A DNA stretch of 64,000 bases. It comes from Cellulosimicrobium protaetiae. Lineage in GTDB: Bacteria > Actinomycetota > Actinomycetes > Actinomycetales > Cellulomonadaceae. The position numbers and the translations under genes are program-made. Shown piece by piece: positions 7,866-16,453 of the stretch. The notes under the pieces were generated by a model. That model did no database searches. It was given only the letters and a program-made list of their open reading frames with translations, and was not told the origin of the DNA. Position 1 is the stretch's first letter. Each line of letters begins with the position of its first letter. The stretch lies in contig NZ_CP052757.1 in the NCBI RefSeq assembly GCF_009708005.2, positions 1,488,001 to 1,552,000 of the forward strand. Direction: 5' to 3'.

Positions 7866-8804
7866 TCAGCCGCGGGCGGTGCGGCGGCAGACCTCGTCCC
7901 AGGGGGTGGGCTCGATCCCGAAGCGGGTGCGCGCCGCCGTGTCGTCGAGGACGTAGGGGCGGTCCCACTGGTAGGCGAGGTCGCGCAGCTCGCGCAGCAG
8001 CGGGGAGAAGAGGCCGGCGGCGGCGAGCCCGGCGCCGCGCAGGGAGCGGACCCGGACGGGCGGGTGCCCGACGCTCGCGAGGACGTCGGTGAGAGCGTCG
8101 CGCTGCGTGCGCGGCGGGTTGCTCGGGGTGTGCCACGTGCGGCCGTGCGCGCCGGGGTCGGCGGCGGCCGCGACGAGGGTGCGTGCGGCGTCCCGGACGT
8201 CGGTGAACGTGTGCGGCTGGTCGGTGCGCCCGATCATCGTCACGGCCCGTCCCCGCAAGGCGGCCGGGACGACGCGCGAGACGTGGCCGTTGCCCCCGAC
8301 GCCGGGGCCGACGAAGTCGGAGCTGCGCACCTCGACGACCCGCGCGCGACCGGCCCGGTGCGCGGCGAGCGCGTCGGCCCACAGGCGCGCGCGCAGGACG
8401 CCCTTGTGGTCCGTCGCGGCGTCGGGCAGGTCCTCGGTCATCGGCCCGTCGACGGGACCGTAGGGGTAGAGGTTGCCGGTGATCGCGTAGACGGCGCCCG
8501 TGCGCTCGACGGCGGTCAGCAGCGCGGCGGCGAGCGGCGGCCAGACCCGTTCCCACTGCGTGTAGTCGCCGGGGTTGGCGCAGTTGTAGAGCACGTCGGC
8601 GCCGTCGGCCACACGCGTGAGGGCGTCGGCGTCGGACGCGTCGAGGGCGAGGTGCGTGACGCCCGCGACGCCGGTGTCCCGGCCGCTGCGGGTGACGACG
8701 GTGACGTGCGAGCCACGGGTCGCGAGCTCGGCGGCGACGTGCCGGCCGACGGGCCCGGCGCCGACGACGACGTGCCGGTCGGCGGAGGTGGGGGCGCTGG
8801 ACAT
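7866..8804 (-). CDS. NAD(P)-dependent epimerase/dehydratase family protein
   Basis: Rossmann-fold oxidoreductase of 312 residues, atypical extended SDR type. The ATG at 8804 is preferred over in-frame codons further upstream because GGAGAG lies 5-6 nt before it and the GAGPVG nucleotide-binding motif (residues 15-20) then sits at the expected position. VLYNCANPGDYTQWERVWPP and YAITGNLYPYGPVDG follow the pattern of SDR proteins annotated as NAD-dependent epimerase or dehydratase. The substrate is unknown. It is transcribed divergently from a TetR gene, and the shared 119-bp region carries palindromic operators, so the TetR probably controls both genes. Confidence 0.85.
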   Translation of the reverse strand: MSSAPTSADRHVVVGAGPVGRHVAAELATRGSHVTVVTRSGRDTGVAGVTHLALDASDADALTRVADGADVLYNCANPGDYTQWERVWPPLAAALLTAVERTGAVYAITGNLYPYGPVDGPMTEDLPDAATDHKGVLRARLWADALAAHRAGRARVVEVRSSDFVGPGVGGNGHVSRVVPAALRGRAVTMIGRTDQPHTFTDVRDAARTLVAAAADPGAHGRTWHTPSNPPRTQRDALTDVLASVGHPPVRVRSLRGAGLAAAGLFSPLLRELRDLAYQWDRPYVLDDTAARTRFGIEPTPWDEVCRRTARG

Positions 8805-8817
8805 GGTCTCTCCTTCC

Positions 8818-8906
8818 CGAGAGCAGTGCTCTCGTTCCGGTGCGAGCCTCGCACGCCGCGCCACGAAAGACAAGAGCGGTGCTCTCGTTTGTGGGCGCTG
8901 CTCTCG
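8818..8906. promoter_or_regulatory. TetR operator cluster
   Basis: CGAGAGCAGTGCTCTCG (8818-8834) is a perfect 17-bp palindrome. CAAGAGCGGTGCTCTCG (8871-8887) is a close copy, and a half-site TGCTCTCG lies at 8899-8906. They sit between the divergent reductase and TetR genes, the expected place for an autoregulatory operator. The first copy overlaps the reductase leader. Confidence 0.75.
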
Positions 8907-8923
8907 TCTGACACCCTGGCGGG

Positions 8924-9652
8924 ATGACGGCACCCCGGACCGCCCGCGCCCTGGCACGCGAGACCCTCACGCGCGAGATCCTCGACGCCGCCCGCGCGCG
9001 ACTCGTGTCCGACGGCCCCGCCGCGCTCTCGCTGCGGGCCGTCGCACGCGACGTCGGCATGGTGTCCTCCGCCGTCTACCGCTACGTCCCGAGCCGCGAC
9101 GCGCTCCTCACCGCGCTCCTCGTCGAGTGCTACGACGAGCTCGGCACCGCCGTCGAGGCCGCGGAGGCCGCCGTCGCGCGCGACGACCTCCCGGGCCGGT
9201 GGCTCGCTGCGTGCCGGGCGCTGCGGGCGTGGTGCGTCGAGCGGCCGGGCGACTTCGCGCTGCTCTACGGCACGCCCGTCCCGGGGTACGCGGCGCCGCA
9301 GGACACCGTCGAGCCCGCGACGCGCGTCGTGCGCGCCCTCGTCCGCGTCGTCGCCGACTCCTGGGCCGACAGTGGGGACCCGGCGCCCGCGCCGGCGTCG
9401 GGAGGCGACGCGTCCGCGCTGGTCGCCCCCGCCCTCGCGTACGTCTCCGCGCGCGGGCTCGTCGGCGTCGACGCCCCGCCGGAGGCCGTCGTGCGCACGC
9501 TCATGGCCTGGACCACCCTGTTCGGCACGGTGTCCTTCGAGCTGTTCGGCCACCTCCACCGCACGGTGGCCGACTACGCCGACTGGTACGACGCCGTCGC
9601 GCTGCGGGTGGGGGCGGACGCGGGCGTGGTCCCGCGGTCCGCGACGCGCTGA
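8924..9652 (+). CDS. TetR/AcrR family regulator with WHG-type C-terminal domain
   Basis: Protein of 242 residues. The helix-turn-helix spans about residues 36-58 (LSLRAVARDVGMVSSAVYRY), the classic TetR recognition region. The C-terminal half (WTTLFGTVSFELFGHLH) matches the WHG domain of TetR_C_33-type regulators. It is divergent from the reductase at 7866-8804 across three similar palindromic sites, so it is probably a ligand-responsive repressor of that gene and itself. The ligand cannot be inferred. The ATG at 8924 is close to the outermost operator half-site, implying a very short leader. Confidence 0.88.
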   Translation: MTAPRTARALARETLTREILDAARARLVSDGPAALSLRAVARDVGMVSSAVYRYVPSRDALLTALLVECYDELGTAVEAAEAAVARDDLPGRWLAACRALRAWCVERPGDFALLYGTPVPGYAAPQDTVEPATRVVRALVRVVADSWADSGDPAPAPASGGDASALVAPALAYVSARGLVGVDAPPEAVVRTLMAWTTLFGTVSFELFGHLHRTVADYADWYDAVALRVGADAGVVPRSATR

Positions 9653-9775
9653 CCGGGGTGCCGCCGCGTCGCCCGGGAGCGGGCGCGCGCCGCCCGCGTG
9701 GTATCGATGCGGCTTTGCCGCCGCGTGCCCGGTAGCCTGGGGGTTCTGGTTCCTACGAGCACGAACGAGGTTCAC

Positions 9776-10159
9776 GTGCCCACCGGCAAGGTCAAGTGGT
9801 TCGACACCGAACGCGGGTTCGGCTTCATCGCGGGCGACGACGGCGGAGAGGTCTTCCTGCACGCCTCCGCGCTGCCCGCCGACGCCGCCGCGCCCAAGCC
9901 GGGCGCCCGGGTCGAGTTCGGCGTCGCCGACGGTCGCCGCGGCCCGCAGGCGCTCGCGGTCAAGCTCCTCGACCCGGCCCCGTCCGTGGTCAAGGCGAAG
10001 CGTCGCTCGGCGGACGAGATGGCGGTCATCGTGGAGGACCTCATCAAGGAGCTCGACGGGATCGGCAACGGGCTGCGCCGTGGCCGGTACCCGGACAAGA
10101 ACAAGTCCACGATGGTCGCCAAGGTCCTGCGCGTGGTCGCCGACGAGATCGAGGGCTGA
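9776..10159 (+). CDS. Cold-shock domain protein with C-terminal extension
   Basis: Protein of 127 residues from the GTG at 9776, preceded by GAGG. Residues 1-65 are a cold-shock domain with RNP1-like GFGFIAG (14-20) and RNP2-like VFLHA (26-30). About 60 further residues (RRSADEMAVIVEDLIKELDG, RRGRYPDKNKSTM) form the extension typical of the larger actinobacterial cold-shock proteins such as mycobacterial Rv0871. It is expected to bind single-stranded nucleic acid as an RNA chaperone. The next gene begins 2 nt after the stop, and together with the ATPase gene they look like one operon. Confidence 0.9.
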   Translation: MPTGKVKWFDTERGFGFIAGDDGGEVFLHASALPADAAAPKPGARVEFGVADGRRGPQALAVKLLDPAPSVVKAKRRSADEMAVIVEDLIKELDGIGNGLRRGRYPDKNKSTMVAKVLRVVADEIEG

Positions 10160-10160
10160 C

Positions 10161-11018
10161 ATGGTCGCCGTGGCAGCTGCTGCCGAGGAGCGTTCCCGGG
10201 GAGTGTCCGCGCGCGCCGCGCGGGACGCCGTGCTCACGGGCGCGGTCGAGCTCGCGCGCGCCGCGGCCCAGGAGGTCGCCGAGAGCCCGGGGGACGTCGG
10301 GGAGCACCTCGGGACCTTCGCGGAGGCGGACCGCCTGATCTCCCACCGGTTCGCGTGCACGATGCGCGGCTACCGCGGCTGGCACTGGAACGTCACCCTC
10401 GCGCGCGTGCCGCGCGGCCGGACGGCCACCGTGTGCGAGGTCGAGCTGCTGCCCGGAGACGGCGCGCTGCTCGCACCGTCGTGGCTGCCGTGGTCCGAGC
10501 GCCTGCGCCCCGGCGACGTCGGCCCGGGCGACGTGCTCCCGTTCCGCCCCGACGACCCGCGCCTCGAGCCCGGCTACGTGCCGACGGGCGACGAGGAGCA
10601 GGACGCGGTCGCGGTCGACGAGCTCGCGCTCGCGCGCGCCCGCGTGCTGTCCCCGCAGGGCCGGGAGGAGGCCGCCGAGCGCTGGTACCGCGGCTCGCGC
10701 GGCCCGACGTCGCGCGGTGCCGTCGCGTCGGCCGCGGAGTGCGGGTCGTGCGGCTTCCTCGTGACGCTCCAGGGCAGCCTCGGCCAGGTGTTCGGGGTCT
10801 GCGCGAACGAGTGGTCGCCCGACGACGGCAAGGTCGTGAGCCTCGACCACGGCTGCGGCGCGCACTCGGAGACCGACGTCGAGCCGCAGCGGAGCGACTG
10901 GCCCGACGCCGACCCGCTCGTCGACGAGCTGCACGTCGAGATCGTCTCGCTGCTCGAGTCCGTGGCCGCGACGAAGGAGCCCGCGGCCGAGCCGGCGGCG
11001 GACGAGCCGCAGGAGTGA
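10161..11018 (+). CDS. DUF3027 domain-containing protein
   Basis: Protein of 285 residues. GYRGWHWNVTLARVPRGRTA, PSWLPWSERLRPGD and DDPRLEPGYVPTGDE are hallmark stretches of the actinobacteria-specific DUF3027 family. The C-terminal part carries paired cysteines (AECGSCGF, FGVCANE, DHGCGAHSE) that could bind zinc. Its function is unknown. It starts 2 nt after the cold-shock gene and its TGA overlaps the GTG of the next gene (GTGA, 11015-11018), so translation is probably coupled. Confidence 0.87.
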   Translation: MVAVAAAAEERSRGVSARAARDAVLTGAVELARAAAQEVAESPGDVGEHLGTFAEADRLISHRFACTMRGYRGWHWNVTLARVPRGRTATVCEVELLPGDGALLAPSWLPWSERLRPGDVGPGDVLPFRPDDPRLEPGYVPTGDEEQDAVAVDELALARARVLSPQGREEAAERWYRGSRGPTSRGAVASAAECGSCGFLVTLQGSLGQVFGVCANEWSPDDGKVVSLDHGCGAHSETDVEPQRSDWPDADPLVDELHVEIVSLLESVAATKEPAAEPAADEPQE

Positions 11019-14000
11019 CGGACGACGTCTTCGGGACGGCCGCGCTGCGCCGTGCGGTCCTGGAGGCGTGGCGGTCGTCCCCGACGCGGCTGCGCGAGGA
11101 CGCGAACACCGAGGAGGACCACGCCCACGGGTCGTACCGCGGGCGCGTCGTCGTCGAGCTCGCGCAGAACGCCGCGGACGCCGCGACCCGCGCGGGCGTG
11201 CCGGGCCGGCTGCGCCTGAGTCTGCACGCGCCGTCGGGCACGGGCGCCTGGGTCCTGCGGGCGGCGAATACGGGCGAGCCCCTGGACGGGGCCGGCGTCG
11301 CGTCGCTCGTGGCGATGCGCGCCTCGGCCACGGGCCGGGGGAGCGGGCACGGTGTCGGGACCGTGGGCCGTTTCGGCGTCGGCTTCGCGGCCGTCCGCTC
11401 GGTCGCGGACCGGGTGCGGGTCGGCGCGGGGGACCAGGCCGTCGAGCTCTCGCTCACGCGCACGCGCGCAGCCCTGGACGATCTCACCGCCGACCTGCCC
11501 GACCTCGCCGCCGAGGTGGCGCGGCGCGGCGACCGGCTGCCGGTGCTGCGGCTCCCGTTCCCGACCCGCGTCGAGGTGCCGCCCGGCTACGACACGGTCG
11601 TCGAGGTCGAGCTGCGCGACGCCGACGCGCTCTCCGCCGTCCGCGCGGAGCTCGCCGCGGTGGACGACCCGCTGCTGCTCGCCCTGCCCGCTCTCGCGGA
11701 GGTCGTCGTGGCCGACGACGGCGCCGCCGAGCGCGGAGAGCCTGGCGAGCGTACGGTCGCGGACGTCGCCGACCGGTGGACGGTCCTGCGGCGCGAGGGG
11801 ACGCTCGACCCGGCGCTGCTCGCGGACCGTCCGGTCGAGGAGCGCGCGACGACGCGGTGGGAGGTCACGTGGGCGCTGCCCCACGGCCCTGGACGGACCG
11901 ACGTCCTGCACGCCCCGACACCCACCGACGAGCGCACGACCTTCCCCGCGCTCCTGCTCGCCACGTTCCCGCTGGACCCGGCGCGCCGGCACGTCCCGCC
12001 CGGACCGGTCACCTCGCACGTCGCGCACGCGGCAGGGCAGGCGTACGCGGAGCTCCTCGAGGACCTCGCGCCCGCGCGCGGCGCCGACGTGCTCGCCCTC
12101 GTCCCGACCGGGCTCCCGGGGAGCGCGGTCGACGCGGAGGTCCGCGCGTCGGCCGAGGCGGCGCTCGCCCGGACCCCGCTCCTCCCGCTCGACGCGCCAC
12201 CCGCGCTCGCCGCCGAGGGGCTTCCGGTCGACGGCGGCCTGGTCGACGGCGTCATGGTCGACGACGTCGTGGTCGACGACAGACCCGCGGTCTCGGCCCG
12301 ACCTGCCCTGGTCGCGCCCGCGGAGGCGTTGGTCCTCGCGGGTGACGTGGGTGACGCGCGCGTGCGGGCCCGTCTCGGCGTCGCGCACCTCGTCGACGTC
12401 CCGGGACCGCTCCGCGCGGTCGCGAGGTCGCTCGGCGCGCGGGTCGTGGACCTCGCGGACGTGGTGGACGACCTGCCGCTGGTCGCCGACCCGGCACGGT
12501 GGCGGTCGCTGTACGACGCGCTCGCGCCGCACGCCGTCGACCCGTCGGTGCGCGAGGCGCTGGGCGCGCTCCCCGTGCCGCTGCTCGGCGGCCGGGTCGT
12601 GCGCGGCGTGCGCGGGCTCCTGCTCCTGGACGTCGGGGCGGTCGACGAGCCGGACGCGAGGTCCGTCGTGGACGAGCGCGGCGGGGTGCTCGACCCCCGC
12701 GACGCGGCGGAGCTCGGGTTGCGCGTCGTCGACCCGCGTGCGGCCCACCCCCTGCTCGAGCGGCTCGGGGCGCGCGCGACCGACCTGCGGACCGTGCTCG
12801 CCGACGACGCCGTGCGCGAGCGCGTCCTCGCGGCGGCCGACGCGGCCGAGTCGGGCGACGACCCGTCGGCGGACGTGGAGCGGCTGCTCCGGCTGGTCGC
12901 GGCGGCGGTGGGCGACGTGCCGGAGCTGGCGCGCGCAGGGCTGCCGTTCTGGTGGGGCGAGCTGCCCGTCCCGACGGTGGACGGCGGGTGGTCACCCGCG
13001 CGCGGCTGCGCGCTGCCCGGGACGTGGGCCGCGGACGTGCTGGACACGCTCGACGTCGTCGACCCCGCGGTGCTCGACCGCTGGGGCGAGCCGGTGCTGG
13101 GCGCGGTGGGCGTGGCCGCCGGGCTCGGCGTGCTGCGCGTGCGCGACGTGCTCACGCCCACCTCCGTCGACGACGAGCCGGACCTGGACCCGCACGCGCC
13201 CGAGGGGTGGCTGTCCGACTGGGCCGGGTACCTCGGATACCTCGCGACGACGCTCGGCCCGGACGCCTACGTGGGCGACGTCCTCGCGGTCGCGGACCTG
13301 GACGCCGTCGCCGACGACGCGTGGCCCGACGCCCTCGCGCGCCTCGCCGCGGACCCGGCCGCGCGCGAGGCGCTGCTCGCCCCGGTCCGGGCCGAGGGCG
13401 GCCGTGCCGGGACGGCCCGCTCGTACACCGCGTGGTGGCTGCGCGAGGAGCTCGGCGGGCCGTTCGCGCTCGGTGCCGGCGAGGCCGTCCCGTTCCTGCG
13501 CCCGGCGCCGGCGGAGGTGACGGGTCTCGACGCCGAGGTGCTGGCCACGGTGGGCGGCGTGCGCGACCTCGCCGACCTCGACCTCGAGGACTGGGTCGAT
13601 CTCCTCGACGACCTCCCCGCCGTGGGCGGCCCGGTCGATGCGCGGGCCGCGGTCGCATTCTGGCGCGCCCTCGGGGTCCTCGCGGGCCGGGGCGAGCGGC
13701 TGGACCCCCCGCCCGACCGGCTGCCGGCCCTGACCCGTGGCGGCGTGGTCGTGGTCGGCGCGGACGACGTCGCGGTCGCCCCCGACCCGATGTGGTCGCC
13801 CGTCCGTCCGGTCCTTCCGGCACCGCCGGGGCTCGTCGCGGACGTCGCCGACCTCCTGGACGTCGCGACCGTCCCGCACGAGGCCCCCGCCCCGGACTCG
13901 CGCGGGCGCCGCGCGGAGGTCCCCGAGGTGGCGTTCGCGGTCCTCGACGTCCCGGCTCCCCGTACCTGGGAGCGGCACGACGACCTCCGCGTGGACGGGG

Positions 14001-14215
14001 CCGCGGTCTCGTGGTGGGTCGAGCGGGGCGGGGGAGCGGACGCCGTCGTGCACGCGACCGGCCCGGGAGGTCTCGCCGTCGGGCTCGCGGTCGCGGCCGG
14101 GCGCTACGGCGCGCGGTCCGTGCTCGAGGAGGTGCTCCGCGACCCCGGCGCCGTGCAGGGCGCGATCGCGCGGACCGCCTGGGACGGTCCTCAGTCGTCC
14201 GACGACGCGCGGTAG
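11015..14215 (+). CDS. Sacsin N-terminal/HSP90-like (GHKL) ATPase domain protein
   Basis: Protein of 1066 residues starting at the GTG that overlaps the preceding stop. The GHKL ATP-binding fold is visible at the N-terminus: ELAQNAADA (residues 48-56, N-box with the Mg-binding Asn and catalytic Glu), NTGEPL (85-90), and a glycine-rich lid GHGVGTVGRFGVGFAA (111-126) as in sacsin-type domains. The remaining 900 residues are acidic, Leu/Asp/Val-rich and show no motif I recognise. Similar large proteins accompany DUF3027 in other Actinobacteria, suggesting a chaperone-like role linked to the cold-shock operon. That link is inference. The 3' end overlaps the convergent DUF2530 gene by 25 bp. Confidence 0.82.
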   Translation: MTDDVFGTAALRRAVLEAWRSSPTRLREDANTEEDHAHGSYRGRVVVELAQNAADAATRAGVPGRLRLSLHAPSGTGAWVLRAANTGEPLDGAGVASLVAMRASATGRGSGHGVGTVGRFGVGFAAVRSVADRVRVGAGDQAVELSLTRTRAALDDLTADLPDLAAEVARRGDRLPVLRLPFPTRVEVPPGYDTVVEVELRDADALSAVRAELAAVDDPLLLALPALAEVVVADDGAAERGEPGERTVADVADRWTVLRREGTLDPALLADRPVEERATTRWEVTWALPHGPGRTDVLHAPTPTDERTTFPALLLATFPLDPARRHVPPGPVTSHVAHAAGQAYAELLEDLAPARGADVLALVPTGLPGSAVDAEVRASAEAALARTPLLPLDAPPALAAEGLPVDGGLVDGVMVDDVVVDDRPAVSARPALVAPAEALVLAGDVGDARVRARLGVAHLVDVPGPLRAVARSLGARVVDLADVVDDLPLVADPARWRSLYDALAPHAVDPSVREALGALPVPLLGGRVVRGVRGLLLLDVGAVDEPDARSVVDERGGVLDPRDAAELGLRVVDPRAAHPLLERLGARATDLRTVLADDAVRERVLAAADAAESGDDPSADVERLLRLVAAAVGDVPELARAGLPFWWGELPVPTVDGGWSPARGCALPGTWAADVLDTLDVVDPAVLDRWGEPVLGAVGVAAGLGVLRVRDVLTPTSVDDEPDLDPHAPEGWLSDWAGYLGYLATTLGPDAYVGDVLAVADLDAVADDAWPDALARLAADPAAREALLAPVRAEGGRAGTARSYTAWWLREELGGPFALGAGEAVPFLRPAPAEVTGLDAEVLATVGGVRDLADLDLEDWVDLLDDLPAVGGPVDARAAVAFWRALGVLAGRGERLDPPPDRLPALTRGGVVVVGADDVAVAPDPMWSPVRPVLPAPPGLVADVADLLDVATVPHEAPAPDSRGRRAEVPEVAFAVLDVPAPRTWERHDDLRVDGAAVSWWVERGGGADAVVHATGPGGLAVGLAVAAGRYGARSVLEEVLRDPGAVQGAIARTAWDGPQSSDDAR

Positions 14216-14454
14216 CGGGCGCGGTTCCGGCGCTCCCACACCAGGCCGAGGACGCCGAGGAGGAGCCCGACCGCGCACGTGGCGACCGCGCGCGGGGGGA
14301 GCGCCCCAGTGACCAGGAGGACGGCGCACACGACGAGCGCGACGGCCCAGAGGCCCATCCCGGCGAGGATCACGGCACGCAGGTCGACCCGCCACGGCGC
14401 CGGGTCGGGACGCCGGCGGTCGGGGTGGAGGAGGAGCGTGACGGACGAGGGCAC
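14191..14454 (-). CDS. DUF2530 membrane protein
   Basis: Small protein of 87 residues, from the GTG at 14454. LLHPDRRRPDPAPWRVDLRA followed by two hydrophobic helices (about 26-50 and 55-72) and a basic tail WERRNRARYRA matches the actinobacterial DUF2530 family, which has no assigned function. It is convergent with and overlaps the preceding ATPase gene. An alternative ATG at 14462 in another frame gives no family pattern. Confidence 0.78.
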   Translation of the reverse strand: MPSSVTLLLHPDRRRPDPAPWRVDLRAVILAGMGLWAVALVVCAVLLVTGALPPRAVATCAVGLLLGVLGLVWERRNRARYRASSDD

Positions 14455-14898
14455 AGGGGCATCGTAGCCAGCCGCCGGCTTTTCACCCGCACCGCGACGT
14501 CACGACCGTGACCTGTGCCACATCTCTTTCGTCGTGAGCACACGTCCGGTCCACTCGCAACGCCGCGCTAGGATGCATGCGCCGCGCTCCGGGTTCCGAA
14601 CGTGGTCATCTGTCCAGGTGGATGGGGTCGCCGGTGGGCGCACCCCGCTCCAGGACGTTCGTCCGGTGTCTCCGGACCTACGGCAGAACGTCAAACCTGG
14701 ACGCCTGTCCAATCGATTTTCGCGAATGGTGCGCATCGCGTCGGAACCGCAGGATGCTGCGCCTCTGGTGATCGTGCGGCGGGTCTCTCCGAGCATCTTC
14801 TCACCCGGGTGAAAGCCCTCGACAGCTCTCGTTCTCGCCGTTTCTCGACCCTAGGATGAGTCGCCATGCAGGGTGTGGAACCGACCGGAGGTGGACGC
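14455..14898. other. Intergenic region before the glycosylphosphotransferase gene
   Basis: 444 bp without a credible gene. It holds a hairpin GTCCGG/CCGGAC (14661-14677), TAGGAT at 14568-14573, and a second TAGGAT at 14852-14857 just before an in-frame ATG at 14866. The latter is a possible -10 for the downstream gene. Nothing else is recognisable. Confidence 0.5.
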
Positions 14899-16413
14899 AT
14901 GTCCCACAGCGTCACCGAGGACGCCAGGCGGAGCCTGCGCACCCTTCTCGCGACCTCGCCCGCGGCCCGGATCCGCGCCGCTCGCGCCGCGTTCGCCGCC
15001 CAGGGGTGGGAGGTCGCCTACCGGCGACGGCTCCTGCTCACCGACACCGCGGTGATCGTCGTCGCCGTGCTCGTCGCCTACTTCCTGCGCTGGGACCAGT
15101 TCATCGACGAGCCCGTCCGTTCGACCCGGGTCCCGTACGTGGTGCTCAGCCTCCTGGTCGGTGTCGCCTGGTCGGTGTCGCTCGTCGCGAGCCGCACGCG
15201 CGACCCGCGCGTCATGGGCAGCGGGCCCACCGAGTACCACCGTGTGTTCGACGCGTCGTGGCGCCTCTTCGCCGTCCTCGCCGTCCTCGCGTTCCTGCTG
15301 CGCTTCCCGGAGGCGCGCGGGTACCTCGCGTTCGCCTTCCCGATCGGGCTCGGGGGCCTCCTGCTCGGCAGGTACGCGTGGCGGCAGTGGCTGCACCGCC
15401 AGCGTGCCCACGGGCGCATGCGCTCGGCCGTGCTCGCGATCGGGCACCGCGACCAGGCGGAGCGCCTCATCCGCGACCTCAACGGTCGTGACGAGTCGGG
15501 GTACCGCGTCGTCGGCGTCTGCGTCCCCTCCGGCGGATTCGGCGCGGGCGAGGAGATCCGCGGCGTCCCGGTCCTCGGCGAGCTGCGGCACGCGGGCGAG
15601 ATCGCGACCCGGGTCGGGGCGGACGTCGTCGCCGTCTCGGGCTCGGACTCCATCACGGCCGAGGTCGTCCGGAGGCTCGGCTGGGAGCTCGAGCCGTACG
15701 GTGTCGACCTCATGCTCACGGCCGAGCTCGCGGACGTCGCGGGGCCCCGCATCACCATCACGCCGGCAGAGAGCGTCTCGCTCCTGCACGTCGACGCCCC
15801 CCGGTTCACCGGTCCCAAGTTCGCCGTCAAGTCCGTCTTCGACTGGGCGGGTGCGGCGCTCATCACGCTCGCGGCCCTGCCGGTGCTGGTCATCGTCGCG
15901 ATCGCGGTGCGGCTCACGAGCCGCGGACCGGTCCTCTTCCGCCAGGAGCGGGTCGGCCGCAACGGGCGCACGTTCCCGATGTTCAAGTTCCGCTCGATGC
16001 GCACGGGTGCCGACCGGGAGGTCGAGCACCTCGAGGAGCAGAACGACGGCGCCGGCCTCCTGTTCAAGATGCGCGACGACCCGCGCGTCACCCGCGTCGG
16101 CCGGGTGCTGCGCCGCTACTCGCTCGACGAGCTCCCGCAGCTCTTCAACGTCCTGCGCGGCGACATGAGCCTCGTCGGGCCGCGACCCCCGCTGCCCCGC
16201 GAGGTCCAGAAGTACGAGAAGAAGGTGCGCCGACGCCTCCTCGTCAAGCCGGGGCTCACCGGTCTGTGGCAGGTCGGCGGAAGGTCGGACCTGTCGTGGG
16301 AGGAGAGCGTCCGCCTCGACGTCTACTACGTCGAGAACTGGACGATGTTCGGCGACTTCCTCATCCTCGCGCGCACGGCGCGCGCGGTGTTCTCCGGCTC
16401 CGGGGCCTACTGA
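14899..16413 (+). CDS. Polyprenyl glycosylphosphotransferase (exopolysaccharide initiating sugar transferase)
   Basis: Membrane enzyme of 504 residues in the WbaP/CpsE class, which transfers a sugar-1-phosphate from a nucleotide sugar to undecaprenyl phosphate. The ATG at 14899 has GGAGG 8 nt upstream. A start at 14866 is also in frame and would be nearly leaderless behind TAGGAT. Four or five hydrophobic helices lie in residues 40-160, a CoA-binding-like Rossmann region follows (SAVLAIGHRDQAERLI), and the catalytic bacterial sugar transferase domain runs from about 309. It contains FKFRSM, RRYSLDELPQLFNVLRGDMS and VGPRPPLP. No other polysaccharide cluster genes follow except the UGD-like fragment. 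Confidence 0.92.
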   Translation: MSHSVTEDARRSLRTLLATSPAARIRAARAAFAAQGWEVAYRRRLLLTDTAVIVVAVLVAYFLRWDQFIDEPVRSTRVPYVVLSLLVGVAWSVSLVASRTRDPRVMGSGPTEYHRVFDASWRLFAVLAVLAFLLRFPEARGYLAFAFPIGLGGLLLGRYAWRQWLHRQRAHGRMRSAVLAIGHRDQAERLIRDLNGRDESGYRVVGVCVPSGGFGAGEEIRGVPVLGELRHAGEIATRVGADVVAVSGSDSITAEVVRRLGWELEPYGVDLMLTAELADVAGPRITITPAESVSLLHVDAPRFTGPKFAVKSVFDWAGAALITLAALPVLVIVAIAVRLTSRGPVLFRQERVGRNGRTFPMFKFRSMRTGADREVEHLEEQNDGAGLLFKMRDDPRVTRVGRVLRRYSLDELPQLFNVLRGDMSLVGPRPPLPREVQKYEKKVRRRLLVKPGLTGLWQVGGRSDLSWEESVRLDVYYVENWTMFGDFLILARTARAVFSGSGAY

Positions 16414-16453
16414 GGCCGGCCGGGGTGCAGGGTCGGGCGCGGGGAGGTGCGTC

